A DNA stretch of 64,000 nt from Acidobacteriota bacterium (GTDB taxonomy: Bacteria; Acidobacteriota; Terriglobia; 2-12-FULL-54-10): assembly GCA_016191085.1 (NCBI GenBank), contig JACPPJ010000054.1, positions 35,411-99,410 on the forward strand. The letters are read 5' to 3'. The translations under genes and the position numbers were made by a program. The stretch's first letter is position 1. The number at the start of each line of letters is the position of its first letter. This document shows positions 28,450 through 38,292 of this stretch, one piece after another. The notes beneath the pieces were generated by a model, which was not told where the DNA came from, ran no database searches, and worked only from the letters and a program-made list of their open reading frames with translations.

Positions 28450-31425
28450 TCAGACCAACGGGCCGTCCAGCGCTCGCGCCAGCACCTCGGCGGGGTGCAG
28501 CGGTTGTTTTCCGGTGGTGTGGAGAATCTGCTGACGGCAGGAGACTCCGCCCGCGACTATCAACCCATCGTGAGGCAATGCGCGCACGGCGGGCGCCAGC
28601 CGGCGCTCGGCGATTGCGATTGACACGTCGTAGTGCTCTTTTTCGAACCCGAATGATCCCGCCATGCCGCAGCAGCCCGAATCCACCTCTTCAACTTGCA
28701 TACCCGGCACAGAACGGAGGAAACGCAGCGATGGTTCGCTTCCTACGAGCGCCTTCAAATGACAATGGCCATGGAACAGCGCACGCTGACTGGAGAAATT
28801 TAACGCCGGTGAAAACGGGTGCTGGCGGTCGGGGCTGAGAAACTCTTCGAGAAGAAATGCGTTTTGCGCCACGCGCTTCGATTCCGCTCCGGGGAGCAGG
28901 TCAGGATATTCGTCGCGGAACGTCAGCAGGCAGCTTGGCTCGAGCCCGACAATCGGAATGCGCCGGTCCGCAGCACCCCGCAGCAGAGCAATGTTCGAGC
29001 GGGCATTCTCAACGGCGCGGTCCAGCAGCCCCTTCGAGATCAACGGACGCCCACAGCATTTACCGCTGATGGCGCGGACGGTATATCCAAAAGCTTCCAG
29101 AACTCTGGTAGCCGCTATTCCCACTGAGGGATAGAAATACTCGGTAAACGTATCCACAAACAGTCCAACGGTGGGGCTCTGACTGTCACGACCGGTATCT
29201 CTGTGCCTCTGTGCCTCTGTGGCTGCCTCCCTCTCGGCTAACCAGCGCGAGAATCGTTGCGGCGCCAATGGCGGCAGGGGCCGCCTGCGGTCGATGCCGA
29301 GCCAAACTTCCATTGCGCGGCGTATCACGCCATTGCGAATACTCCAGTTATAAAGCGGGCGTATGCGCGACGCGGCCTCGTTGACCTTTGCTGTTTCGCC
29401 GAACAGCCGCGCCCGCCACGGTATGCCATGCTGTTTGTAATAGCGGCCCAGAAATTCGTATTTCAGCTTGGCCATATCGACGTTCGCGGGGCACTCGCCC
29501 TTGCAGCCTTTGCACTCCAGACAAAGGTCGAGCGCCTGGAACATGCGCTCGGACGTTAGCTCGTCAGAAGGCAATAAACCGGAGATGGCCGACTGCAACA
29601 ACACGGCGCGGCCGCGCGTCGAATGCTCTTCCTCGCCCGTGACCATGTAGGAAGGACACATCGTACCGTCGGTGCGCTTACGGCATGCTCCGACGCCGCT
29701 GCACATTTCGATGGCGCGAGCGAAACCTCCTTGGCCACTAAAATCGAACGCAGTTTGGTTCAGATCGAGGTAGGGACGTGCCTCCCGGCCTGTCCCATTG
29801 CTAATGGCGGCTCTGAGTCGGAGATTCTGCATGTTCTCCTGCAGCGAGCTTGCATCCACCACTTTGCCCGGGTTCATCAGACATTCGGGATCAAAGGCAC
29901 GTTTCAATTCGCCAAACGCATTGTACAGCCGAGGCCCAAACATCTTCTGGTTGAACGGACTGCGAACCAGGCCGTCGCCGTGCTCACCGCTCAACGAGCC
30001 GCCGAACTCCAGCACAAGGTTGCTTACTGCTTCTGCAATGGACCGGAGTTTCTCCTGCTCGGCGGTCTGCTTCAGGTCTACAAGCGGCCGTATGTGCAGG
30101 CATCCCACGCTGGCGTGGGCGTAGAAGCAGGCGGTGGTCCCGTGTTCCTCCACGATCTGTTTAAAGCGCGCGATGTAGGCGGGGAGTTTTTCAGGAGCGA
30201 CCGCGGTGTCCTCGACAAAGGTGGCGGGCTTGCGATCGCCCACCATGCCAAGGAGCAAACCTTGTCCGGCGTTGCGTACTTTCCACACGTTCGCCTGCGC
30301 GGCGGAATCAATCGCCTTCAGAAATGCGTACCCCATCCCCGCGCGGCGCAATTTGCCTTCGACCTGATCCAGGCGCGATGCAACCTCCGCGGAGGAATCG
30401 CCCGAATACTCGATTAGCAGCAGGGCCGATGGGTCGCCCTCGACGAAAGTCATGCATCGCCGGTACTCTTGCGTGCTTCGCGTCATCTCCAACACTATTT
30501 TGTCGACCAGCTCCACCGCAGATGGTCCCGTCTCCAGGATCACTTGTGTCGCTTCGAGCGCTTCCATCAATTCGGCGAAGTGCGCCACCAGGAGTGCGGT
30601 CGCTTTGGGACGCGGCACCAATCCAATCTCCGCTTCCACAATGGCGGCCAGCGTTCCCTCTGAGCCCGTGATCACCTGCCCCAAATTGATGCGCTCTCTA
30701 TTGAGCAGAGTTTCCAGGTTGTACCCGCCCACGCGACGCATGATCTTCGGATATCGCGCATTGATCTCCTCGCGATTTTGGTCCGCGATGCGAAAACATT
30801 CGCGGTAGATGGCACCCTCGCGGGTCTGCGATTGGAGCTTGCCATCGAGTTCCAGCGGCGACAGCGGTCCCACCTGCATCGACTCCGCACCGGAAAGCAG
30901 CAGGCGAAGACTGTGGACGTAATCCACCGTCTTGCCATACACGATGGAACGCGATCCGGATGAGTTATTTCCGATCATTCCGCCGATGTTGCACCGTGTG
31001 GCGGTAGCCGGATCGGGTGGGAAGAACAGCCCGTGCGGGCGCAGTCCGCGGTTGAGTTCTTCCAGGACCACGCCTGCTTGCAATTTGACGCGCTTGGCGG
31101 CGGCGTCGATTTCGAGTACGCGGTTCATGTACTTGGAAAAATCGAAGACTACTGCATGCCCAATCGCCTGACCCGCCAGACTGGTTCCGCCCCCGCGCGG
31201 CAACACCGGTGTCTTATACTTTGCGGTGATCTCCATGGCTGCCGCCACATCTTCCTTGGTTCGTGGAATCACAACCCCGATGGGTTCGATTCTGAAGATG
31301 CTGGCATCCGTGGAGTACAGAGCGCGCGAGTAAGCGTCGAACCGGACCTCGCCTGCAACGACCTTCTTCAGGTCGTTTTCCAAATCCCGATAAGTTGTGT
31401 TCTGATGGCCTGATTTGACTTGCAT
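28450..31425 (-). CDS. FAD-linked oxidase fused to Fe-S (GlpC-like) domain, D-lactate/2-hydroxyacid dehydrogenase type
   Basis: A 991-residue fusion. Residues about 15-560 form a GlcD/VAO-type flavoprotein: FAD-binding PRGGGTSLAGQ at 76-86, GNNSSGSRS, and GSEGTLAAI, ending with the ECLMNPGKV motif. Next comes an Fe-S region with CSGVGACRK...CPSYM and CLECKGCKGECP, and then a CCG domain (GKCCGRPLI and SGCCGMAGSFG). Such fusions oxidise D-lactate or other 2-hydroxy acids and pass electrons to quinones. I start at 31425, because the 31 upstream codons are encoded partly by a mobile element (31487-31686). A short insertion encoding ATEAQRHRDTGRD (near 29207) is made of simple repeat DNA. Confidence 0.87.
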   Translation of the reverse strand: MQVKSGHQNTTYRDLENDLKKVVAGEVRFDAYSRALYSTDASIFRIEPIGVVIPRTKEDVAAAMEITAKYKTPVLPRGGGTSLAGQAIGHAVVFDFSKYMNRVLEIDAAAKRVKLQAGVVLEELNRGLRPHGLFFPPDPATATRCNIGGMIGNNSSGSRSIVYGKTVDYVHSLRLLLSGAESMQVGPLSPLELDGKLQSQTREGAIYRECFRIADQNREEINARYPKIMRRVGGYNLETLLNRERINLGQVITGSEGTLAAIVEAEIGLVPRPKATALLVAHFAELMEALEATQVILETGPSAVELVDKIVLEMTRSTQEYRRCMTFVEGDPSALLLIEYSGDSSAEVASRLDQVEGKLRRAGMGYAFLKAIDSAAQANVWKVRNAGQGLLLGMVGDRKPATFVEDTAVAPEKLPAYIARFKQIVEEHGTTACFYAHASVGCLHIRPLVDLKQTAEQEKLRSIAEAVSNLVLEFGGSLSGEHGDGLVRSPFNQKMFGPRLYNAFGELKRAFDPECLMNPGKVVDASSLQENMQNLRLRAAISNGTGREARPYLDLNQTAFDFSGQGGFARAIEMCSGVGACRKRTDGTMCPSYMVTGEEEHSTRGRAVLLQSAISGLLPSDELTSERMFQALDLCLECKGCKGECPANVDMAKLKYEFLGRYYKQHGIPWRARLFGETAKVNEAASRIRPLYNWSIRNGVIRRAMEVWLGIDRRRPLPPLAPQRFSRWLAEREAATEAQRHRDTGRDSQSPTVGLFVDTFTEYFYPSVGIAATRVLEAFGYTVRAISGKCCGRPLISKGLLDRAVENARSNIALLRGAADRRIPIVGLEPSCLLTFRDEYPDLLPGAESKRVAQNAFLLEEFLSPDRQHPFSPALNFSSQRALFHGHCHLKALVGSEPSLRFLRSVPGMQVEEVDSGCCGMAGSFGFEKEHYDVSIAIAERRLAPAVRALPHDGLIVAGGVSCRQQILHTTGKQPLHPAEVLARALDGPLV
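29207..29223. repeat. CACAGAGG short-unit repeat, copy 2, inside a gene
   Basis: Reverse complement of the 17 bases at 6179-6195, here extended to about two and a half units and translated as part of the linker between the two Fe-S regions of the FAD/Fe-S oxidase. The reading frame is kept. Confidence 0.6.
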
Positions 31426-31486
31426 TGAGCGAAACCGATCCCCGTCTTGCGCATTCCGGCGCCGCTGCGCCTTAGCCAAAAAAACA

Positions 31487-31686
31487 GGTAGTGGGTCAGT
31501 TTGAAAACGGAAGGGCACGACTTCAGTCGTGCCGGTGCAATTAGCAAAGCGAGGCGCTTCAGCGCCTGAGGTGCAGACCTCAGAGGCTAAAGCCGCGTCG
31601 ATGCATTCCGTTTCGGCATGGCTGAAGCCGATGCCCTTCCGGATTTCACGGATCAGAAGCGCCGAAATTCAAACTGACCCAGCACC
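31487..31686 (-). mobile_element. 200-bp MITE-like element, copy 1
   Basis: Exactly 200 bases, about 95 percent identical by eye to 62553-62752 in inverted orientation. Both ends carry the imperfect terminal inverted repeat GGT(GC/AG)TGGGTCAGTTTGAA. Inside are three stem-loops, including GGCACGACT/AGTCGTGCC and AGGCGCT/AGCGCCT; the first stem has a one-base insertion in this copy. No coding capacity. It fills most of the gap between the FAD/Fe-S oxidase and the thioredoxin-like gene and would contribute the first codons of a longer, unlikely reading frame of the oxidase. Probably a non-autonomous transposable element or large REP unit. Confidence 0.75.
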
Positions 31687-31789
31687 AAAAAACATACTAC
31701 TACCCAACGGATCGTGTGTGTTGTGCTAAAATCCGAGGAAAGTTTTGATTTGCTCCGGGCGGTGAGGAGGCGTTTGTAAGAAGGGTTGC

Positions 31790-32419
31790 ATGTCAGGTGG
31801 GCCTACTGTGCTGAAAGCGAATGCTGTGAGCAAGAATTTCTCGCGACTAATTGGGTCGATGCTGTGCGTAATGTTCATTGCTACGCTGATGCAGGCGCAG
31901 TCGGGGGACAATTCCTTTTCGCCGCCTCCTCAATTGATCGGCCAAGCGGCTCCGGCGTGGACGACCCAAGCATGGGTGAACGTCCCCTCGCTCGATCTGA
32001 AGCAGCTTCGCGGGCGCACCGTTTTGTTGCGTTTCCTAAATGATGCCGCGGCCAGCGCGGCGGCCCTCAACCGCTTTCATCAGCTCTATACATCGCGCGG
32101 TCTGACTGTGGTGGCAATCTACACTCCAACGCCGTTCCCAACTGCAGTGAGCAAAGACCATGTGCGCGAGATGGCTGCGACACACGGAATCCAGTTTCCT
32201 ATTGGACTCGATCCGCACTGGGAAACCCTCAACCGTTATTGGCTGGATCGCGCTGACGCGGAACTTACGGCGACGACCTTCCTCATTGATAGCAAGGGTG
32301 TGATTAGATACGTACAACCCGACGGCAATTATGCTAAAGATTCACCGAGTCGAAACTCGCGCCGGGAGTACGCCAAGTTGGAGAAGGAAATTCAGATTCT
32401 CTTGAAATCGGTTCAATGA
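31790..32419 (+). CDS. Thioredoxin-fold (AhpC/TlpA-like) protein lacking redox cysteines
   Basis: A 209-residue exported protein. The start ATG is 4-5 bases after AGAAGGG. A hydrophobic segment at about 20-36 (LIGSMLCVMFIATLMQAQ) is a signal peptide or anchor. Residues about 45-200 follow the AhpC/TSA-thioredoxin pattern: IGQAAPAW, LKQLRGRTVLLRFL, VVAIYTP, TTFLIDSKGVIRYV. At the place of the WCxxC or single peroxidatic cysteine the sequence reads NDAAASAA, and the mature protein has no cysteine at all. It therefore cannot be a conventional thiol oxidoreductase and may be a binding or scaffold version. It stands alone ahead of an XRE regulator gene. Confidence 0.75.
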   Translation: MSGGPTVLKANAVSKNFSRLIGSMLCVMFIATLMQAQSGDNSFSPPPQLIGQAAPAWTTQAWVNVPSLDLKQLRGRTVLLRFLNDAAASAAALNRFHQLYTSRGLTVVAIYTPTPFPTAVSKDHVREMAATHGIQFPIGLDPHWETLNRYWLDRADAELTATTFLIDSKGVIRYVQPDGNYAKDSPSRNSRREYAKLEKEIQILLKSVQ

Positions 32420-32488
32420 TGGGCGACGGCAGTGCACACTGAACTTGCTCTGATCTAGACTAAGGAACAGGAAATTTGGGGAGAGCTT

Positions 32489-32824
32489 ATGAATTTAGGC
32501 GAATCGATCCGCCACATCCGGCAAGCGAAAGGACTGTCTCAAGGAGAGATGCAAAAGCGCACTGGCATTCTGCGGTCGTATCTCTCCCGCGTCGAGAACG
32601 GCCACACAGTGCCATCATTCGCAACCTTGCAACGTTTGGCTGCTGCGATGGAGGTAGCTTTGGCGGATTTCTTCCCGCACGAGGATGGAGCCGCGATCCC
32701 TCCCGGCCACGCCTCGACGGATTACCTGCAGGAACTGAAGAACTACATACCACGTCTTTCGCCAGAGCAGCGCGTTGAAGTGCTTGAGATGATCAAAGCG
32801 ATGGCGCACGGCGCAAAACACTGA
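32489..32824 (+). CDS. XRE family transcriptional regulator
   Basis: A 111-residue protein with an HTH_3 domain at about 3-58 (IRHIRQAKGLSQGEMQKRTG, then LSRVENGHTVPSFATLQRLA), followed by a short C-terminal tail with PRLSPEQRVEVLEMIKAMA, a helical segment common in this subgroup. The ATG follows GGGGAGAGCTT. No toxin, prophage or restriction partner is beside it, so its target is unknown; autoregulation is likely for the family. Confidence 0.85.
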   Translation: MNLGESIRHIRQAKGLSQGEMQKRTGILRSYLSRVENGHTVPSFATLQRLAAAMEVALADFFPHEDGAAIPPGHASTDYLQELKNYIPRLSPEQRVEVLEMIKAMAHGAKH

Positions 32825-33034
32825 CTGCCGGAACCTATGGCTATTGAATGCCCACGGAAACGCGAAATCCACAAGAAAATCAAGGGCATTGACGCGGCAG
32901 CCAAGGCTCGGCCTCACCATAGTGAGAGTGAAACGCACGTTCGGTTTTTACGCGTAGGTGAGGGAGTCTAATTTCAACACCGATTCCTGAAGTTATTCCA
33001 CGACGCGCGCGATACGGACTCGGGGCGCGAATGC

Positions 33035-34366
33035 TCAATGCGCGGCGGCAGCGGTCTTCGCTTCACCGGCGACAGACTCGAATGCATGCCGTGCAGCCTT
33101 TAGCGTGGCGTCGATGTCAGGTTCGGTGTGGGCGGCTGAGACAAATGCCGCCTCAAACTGCGATGGCGGCAGAAGCACTCCTTCTTCGAGCATGGCTCGG
33201 AAAAAGGATGCGAACCGTTCGCGGTCGGCGGTGCATGCCGAATCGAAATCTGTGACCGGCTGCGAGGTGAAAAATACCGTGAACATCGAACCAACTCTGT
33301 TGATCGTTACAGCTACTCCCGCTGCACGCGCGAGATCGTTCAGTCCCGTAATCAGCCGCTCTGTGCGAACATCTATCTCGGTATAAATACTGGGCCTGCG
33401 ACGTAACTCTTCCAGCATGGCGATGCCTGCGGCTACAGCAAGCGGGTTGCCCGCCAACGTGCCGGCCTGATATACGGCGCCTTCGGGAGCCACCGAGTTC
33501 ATGATTTCGGCGCGTCCGCCATAGGCCCCCACCGGCAGACCGCCGCCGATAATCTTTCCTAGTGTGGTCAGATCGGGTTTGATGCCGGACAGTCCCTGCA
33601 CTCCGCCATAGCTTAGCCGGAACCCCGTCATCACTTCGTCCAAAATCAGCAATGCCCCGTCGGCGGCCGTAATTTCACGCAGGAATTGCAAGTAGCCGCT
33701 GGCCGGAGGGACGCATCCCATATTTCCCACCACGGGCTCTACGATCACTGCCGCGATCTTGCCCGCGTGCATGGCGAATGCATCCCTCAGGGCGCGTTCG
33801 TCATTGTATGGGAGGGCAATTGTGAGCTGGGTAAACTCGGCCGGGACTCCCGCCGATTCCGGCAGAGAAAATGTCGCGACCCCGGACCCGGCTTTGACGA
33901 GCAGTGAATCCACGTGCCCGTGATAGCAGCCGATGAACTTGACGATTAAGTTGCGTCGGGTAAATCCCCGCGCCAGGCGAATCGCGCTCATGGTTGCTTC
34001 TGTGCCGGAGTTGACCAGGCGAATTTTTTCTATGGAAGGAACCGCTTCTGTGATCAGCTGCGATAATCGAATCTCCGGCTCCGTCGGCAGACCGAAACCC
34101 GCGCCACGCTCTAACGCGTCACGGACCGCCCTCTCCACATCCGGGTGAGCATGTCCCAGGATCAGCGGTCCCCAGCCACCGATGTAGTCAATGTAGTGAT
34201 TGCCGTCAGCATCAATGACTTTGGAGCCGCGGCCACGAACGGCGAACACTGGCGCGCTTCCCACGGCGCCGAAAGCGCGTACGGGAGAATTGACTCCGCC
34301 GGGAATCAGCGCCTTGGCGCGTTCAAATAGCTCGGCGGATCGGACGCGTTTCGGAGTAATCTTCAT
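33035..34366 (-). CDS. hemL: Glutamate-1-semialdehyde 2,1-aminomutase
   Basis: A 443-residue PLP enzyme of the C5 haem pathway, converting glutamate-1-semialdehyde to 5-aminolevulinate. The PLP lysine is K271 in [14 protein letters not shown], preceded by LDEVMTGFR (242-250). The N-terminal [11 protein letters not shown] and the [16 protein letters not shown] block (119-134) are the family signatures distinguishing it from ordinary class III aminotransferases. Length is typical. It is divergent from mfd, with 131 bases between the starts, and has no operon partner here. Confidence 0.95.
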   Translation of the reverse strand: MKITPKRVRSAELFERAKALIPGGVNSPVRAFGAVGSAPVFAVRGRGSKVIDADGNHYIDYIGGWGPLILGHAHPDVERAVRDALERGAGFGLPTEPEIRLSQLITEAVPSIEKIRLVNSGTEATMSAIRLARGFTRRNLIVKFIGCYHGHVDSLLVKAGSGVATFSLPESAGVPAEFTQLTIALPYNDERALRDAFAMHAGKIAAVIVEPVVGNMGCVPPASGYLQFLREITAADGALLILDEVMTGFRLSYGGVQGLSGIKPDLTTLGKIIGGGLPVGAYGGRAEIMNSVAPEGAVYQAGTLAGNPLAVAAGIAMLEELRRRPSIYTEIDVRTERLITGLNDLARAAGVAVTINRVGSMFTVFFTSQPVTDFDSACTADRERFASFFRAMLEEGVLLPPSQFEAAFVSAAHTEPDIDATLKAARHAFESVAGEAKTAAAAH

Positions 34367-34497
34367 AGCTTCAAAAACTCGACCAGTCGTTCACATACAG
34401 AAGATTATTTATTGTATCACGCGGTCCCAGTGGCATTCGCGCGCGGCAACCGCGCATCGGCGACATTCGGCTACAATGAAACCAGGGCCCGTTGAGC

Positions 34498-37400
34498 ATG
34501 GCCACGCATCATCCAGTCAGAGACCTGCTGCTCGAAGCCGCTTCGAGCAATGAATTTCAGGGAGTAGTGCGCGAATTCACAAACGCGCAGAATGATGGGG
34601 CGGCTCACGCGGGGGTTAACGCCTCCGGTCTTACCGCCGTGGCGAAGACGCTGTTCGCCGCTTTATTGCAATACGCGGTGCGGCAGCCGCTGCTGTATGT
34701 GGTTCGATCAAACCGTGACGCCGAGCAGGCCCTGGATCTGCTGGAGACGTGGGCGAAATTTTTGGGCTTCCCCGCACCCGTCTTTATCCCTGCACACGAC
34801 ATCCGGCCGTATCAGCGATTGTCGCCGCACGCCGACATCAGCGAGAAGCGCGCCCTGGGGCTGGCAAAACTTGTCGCCGGCCAGGCATCGCTCGTCGTCA
34901 TTCCAGCCGTCGCGATGGCGGAGTTGCTGCAACCTCCTGAGTTTTATCGCGGGCTGCCGCGCTACGTCCGCACGGGCGACCAGATTGACCTGGACGAATT
35001 ACTGGAGCACCTCAGGTCCGTAGGCTACGCGCCTCACGACCCCGTCGAGATGACGGGACAGTTCTCGGTGAGGGGCGGCATTCTGGACGTCTTCTCACCG
35101 GAAACTGCAAGACCCGCGCGCCTGGAGCTTCTGGACGACACGGTCGAATCGATTCGCGAATTCGATCCTGGTACGCAGCGCTCCGTTGGTGCGGTGGAGC
35201 GCGCAGCTATGTTGCCGCTCACCGATTTTCCGTTGAGCAAAGATCTGCTCAGCGAAGTGGCCGCACTAGCCAAGGGATTCCGCACGGATATTTACATTCC
35301 CGGCGAACCGTTTCCCGGCTGGGAGTTTCTGATTGCCCTGCTGCGCCCCCTAAAGCACACCATTCTGGATTTATGTCCCGGCGGAATGCTGTTCCTCGAC
35401 GAGCCGCAGGAGCTGCGTCAGGAAATAGAACGGTTCTGGATGCTCGTAGAGCCGGAGTTCGACGACATCCGCAAGCAGGGCAAGCCTGCGGCCGCGCCGC
35501 GCCAGCTTTACGTGCGCCCGCAGGATTTCTTGCGCCGGCTGGCCTCCCGCCCGGTCGTGAACGCGCAAGAGTTCGATTTACGATCGCCTGAAACGCGCGC
35601 CGCGAGCGCCGATAGGACTGCCGTGCACGTGCACTTCGCTACCCGGCAATCGCCTCGCTTCCACGGCAACCTCCAGCTTTCGCTTGCCGAACTCAAGAAA
35701 GCTCTCGAAGACGAATACCGCATTTTGGTCCTGACTACCGGTCAGGGAGAGAGCGAACGTCTCGCGGAGCTATTTGCTGAGAACCAATTCCCTTTCCATT
35801 TCGGCGAGCGTCGAAGCGACGGAGCGGGCTACCAGGAAAATGTGGCTGCGGAGTTCTCCGTGCCAGCTTGCTGGATCGCCAGGGGCGCTGCGGCCGCCGG
35901 CGTGATGCTGCCGTCCAGCAAGCTCTTGATACTCGGCAATCAGGATTTGTTTGATACTTCTGCGGCGGCTGGGCGGCCCGCGCCTTCGCGCTCGAAAGTC
36001 TCCACGTTTCTTTCCGATTTCCGCGATCTGGAACCGGGCGACCTGGTGGTGCATGTGGAGCACGGCATCGGGAGCTTTCGCGGGCTGAAACAAATATCGC
36101 ATGACACCGCTACGGAAGAGTTCATGGAGCTGGAGTACGCGGAAGGAGCGCGACTCTATGTGCCGCTTACACGACTGGACCTGGTGCAAAAATATCGCAC
36201 GCTCGATGCGGACGGACATCCGCCGCTCGACAGACTGGGCGGCACCTCATGGGCGCGTACCAAGGCGCGAGTGCGGAAGTCCATGCAGGACATGGCGGCC
36301 GAGTTGTTGAAGCTCTACGCGGAGCGCAAAGTGGCTGCCGGAAATCCTTATCCGGAAGACACTCCATGGCAGAGGGAGTTTGAGCAGTCCTTCGAGTTCG
36401 AAGAGACGCCGGACCAGCTTGCCACCATCGATGATGTGCGGCGTGATATGGCCAAGGCGGAGCCGATGGACCGCCTCATCTGTGGCGACGTGGGGTATGG
36501 CAAGACGGAGGTGGCCATGCGCGCCGCGTTCCGCGCTGTCACTCACAGCAAGCAGGTGGCGGTACTCGCGCCCACCACTGTGCTCGCATTCCAGCACTAC
36601 GAAACTTTCCGGCGGCGTTTTGGCGCATTTCCCATTAAAATTGAGTTGCTTAGCCGGTTTCGCACTGCGGCACAGCAGAAGGCGACGCTCAAAGATGTGG
36701 AAGCCGGCAAGGTGGACATCGTCATCGGCACCCACCGGCTGTTGTCGAAAGACGTGGTCTTTCACGACCTGGGCCTGCTCGTCGTGGATGAAGAACAGCG
36801 CTTCGGAGTTCGGCACAAAGAGCGGCTGAAGGCGATGAAAAAATCCGTTGACGTGCTGGCCCTGTCCGCTACGCCCATCCCGCGCACGCTGCACATGTCG
36901 CTGGTGGGACTGCGCGACATGTCTGTAATCGAAACCCCCCCACGTGACCGTCTCGCGATTCAGACGGTGGTCGCCCCCTTCAGCGAGCAGATCGTGAAGA
37001 CCGCCATCGAGCAGGAACTGGAGCGTGGCGGTCAAGTCTACTTCATTCACAATCGCATTGAGTCGCTCTACAGCATTGCCGCGCTGGTGCAGCGGCTGGT
37101 GCCGCATGCACGCGTTGCCACGGCGCACGGACAGATGGGCGAACGGCAGCTCGAAAAAGTGATGTTCCAGTTTGTCCGTCAGGAGGCGAACGTCCTCGTT
37201 ACCACCACCATTGTGGAAAACGGCCTGGACATTCCTATGGCGAACACCATCCTTGTGAATCGCGCTGATCGCCACGGATTGGCGGAGTTGTATCAGTTGC
37301 GCGGCAGAGTCGGCAGATCCAATCGCCGCGCATATGCCTACCTGCTGGTACCCGAAGAAACCGAACTCACACCGTTGGCGCGGCGGCGGCTAAGCGCCCT

Positions 37401-38016
37401 GCGCGAGTTCACGGAACTGGGCTCAGGATTCCGGGTGGCTGCCCTCGATATGGAATTGCGCGGCGCCGGCAATCTGCTCGGTGGCCAGCAGCACGGGCAC
37501 GTGAATGCGGTGGGTTTCGAGCTCTACTGCCAAATGCTGGAACAGGCGGTGCAGGATCTGAAAGGCGAAGAGCGGCAGCCGGAGGTCTCTACCACAATCA
37601 ACTTGGGGCTCGATGTCCGCATTCCGGCCGATTACATTCCTGAGGAGCACCAGCGCTTGCGAATGTATAAGACGATCGGCCGCATCCGCAGCCAGGACGA
37701 ACGGGAGAGAGTGGAACAGGAACTCGTCGACCGCTATGGTGCGCCGCCGGAGCAGGTGCGAAACCTGCTCGAGTATGCCAGCCTCAAGTCAGCGGCGCAG
37801 CGTCTGTGGATCCAGTCTATCGAGCGGAAGAACGAGGTACTGCAGATTCATTTTCATCCCAATGCGCCCGTCGAGCCGGAGCGGTTAATGAAATTCATTT
37901 CCAGCCATCCCGAGGCACGGTTTACGCCTTCTGGAGTGCTGACGTTAACTCTGGGTCGAAACTCGCACGAACTGCTATCGCGCTCGCAGGAAATGCTGCA
38001 ACAACTCCAGGTGTGA
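34498..38016 (+). CDS. mfd: Transcription-repair coupling factor
   Basis: A 1,172-residue DNA translocase that removes stalled RNA polymerase and recruits UvrA. Order of parts: UvrB-homology module (about 30-350, with HDIRPYQRLSPHADI and FSVRGGILDVFSP), the RNA-polymerase interacting domain near 510-570 (PGDLVVHVEHGIG), the SF2 helicase core with Walker A GDVGYGKTE near 663 and DEEQRFGV near 764, the TRG motif region with GRVGRSNRRAYAYLL, and the C-terminal TRCF domain. I prefer the ATG at 34498 over the TTG two codons upstream. All helicase motifs are intact. Confidence 0.97.
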   Translation: MATHHPVRDLLLEAASSNEFQGVVREFTNAQNDGAAHAGVNASGLTAVAKTLFAALLQYAVRQPLLYVVRSNRDAEQALDLLETWAKFLGFPAPVFIPAHDIRPYQRLSPHADISEKRALGLAKLVAGQASLVVIPAVAMAELLQPPEFYRGLPRYVRTGDQIDLDELLEHLRSVGYAPHDPVEMTGQFSVRGGILDVFSPETARPARLELLDDTVESIREFDPGTQRSVGAVERAAMLPLTDFPLSKDLLSEVAALAKGFRTDIYIPGEPFPGWEFLIALLRPLKHTILDLCPGGMLFLDEPQELRQEIERFWMLVEPEFDDIRKQGKPAAAPRQLYVRPQDFLRRLASRPVVNAQEFDLRSPETRAASADRTAVHVHFATRQSPRFHGNLQLSLAELKKALEDEYRILVLTTGQGESERLAELFAENQFPFHFGERRSDGAGYQENVAAEFSVPACWIARGAAAAGVMLPSSKLLILGNQDLFDTSAAAGRPAPSRSKVSTFLSDFRDLEPGDLVVHVEHGIGSFRGLKQISHDTATEEFMELEYAEGARLYVPLTRLDLVQKYRTLDADGHPPLDRLGGTSWARTKARVRKSMQDMAAELLKLYAERKVAAGNPYPEDTPWQREFEQSFEFEETPDQLATIDDVRRDMAKAEPMDRLICGDVGYGKTEVAMRAAFRAVTHSKQVAVLAPTTVLAFQHYETFRRRFGAFPIKIELLSRFRTAAQQKATLKDVEAGKVDIVIGTHRLLSKDVVFHDLGLLVVDEEQRFGVRHKERLKAMKKSVDVLALSATPIPRTLHMSLVGLRDMSVIETPPRDRLAIQTVVAPFSEQIVKTAIEQELERGGQVYFIHNRIESLYSIAALVQRLVPHARVATAHGQMGERQLEKVMFQFVRQEANVLVTTTIVENGLDIPMANTILVNRADRHGLAELYQLRGRVGRSNRRAYAYLLVPEETELTPLARRRLSALREFTELGSGFRVAALDMELRGAGNLLGGQQHGHVNAVGFELYCQMLEQAVQDLKGEERQPEVSTTINLGLDVRIPADYIPEEHQRLRMYKTIGRIRSQDERERVEQELVDRYGAPPEQVRNLLEYASLKSAAQRLWIQSIERKNEVLQIHFHPNAPVEPERLMKFISSHPEARFTPSGVLTLTLGRNSHELLSRSQEMLQQLQV

Positions 38017-38117
38017 TGCGCCCGGCGGGAGATCACAGTCCATGTGGCGCGCGCATTCCGAGATGACGAAACCGGAGGGTAATGTTAATCTAAGAACGTA
38101 GTGTCGTGTTCCGCAAG

Positions 38118-38204
38118 GCTGGAGTGGCGGAATTGGCAGACGCACCAGACTCAAAATCTGGCGCTCTTCGGAGCGTGGGGGTTCAACTCCCCCCTCCAGC
38201 ACCA
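38118..38204 (+). tRNA. tRNA-Leu (anticodon CAA)
   Basis: An 87-nucleotide class II tRNA with encoded CCA. Acceptor stem GCTGGAG pairs with CTCCAGC, discriminator A. The anticodon stem CCAGA/TCTGG encloses the loop CTCAAAA, giving anticodon CAA for UUG codons. The long variable arm CGCTC-TTCG-GAGCG and the T-arm GGGGG-TTCAACT-CCCCC are perfect. Confidence 0.96.
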
Positions 38205-38292
38205 TAGTAACGCTTTCTGCTTTGATAGCATTCCTCTTGTCTCCCGCGGTGTCTCGCGCGTGGTGCGGGTTTTCCATACTAAGGAGCTTTGA

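Noticed and set aside
32837..32971. 44-codon frame MAIECPRKREIHKKIKGIDA right after the XRE gene
   Set aside because: No ribosome binding site, no recognisable motif, and ordinary chance length; not enough to call a gene.
36247..37275. Minus-strand frame of 342 codons inside mfd
   Set aside because: Covers the conserved helicase core of mfd on the other strand; histidine-rich shadow composition.
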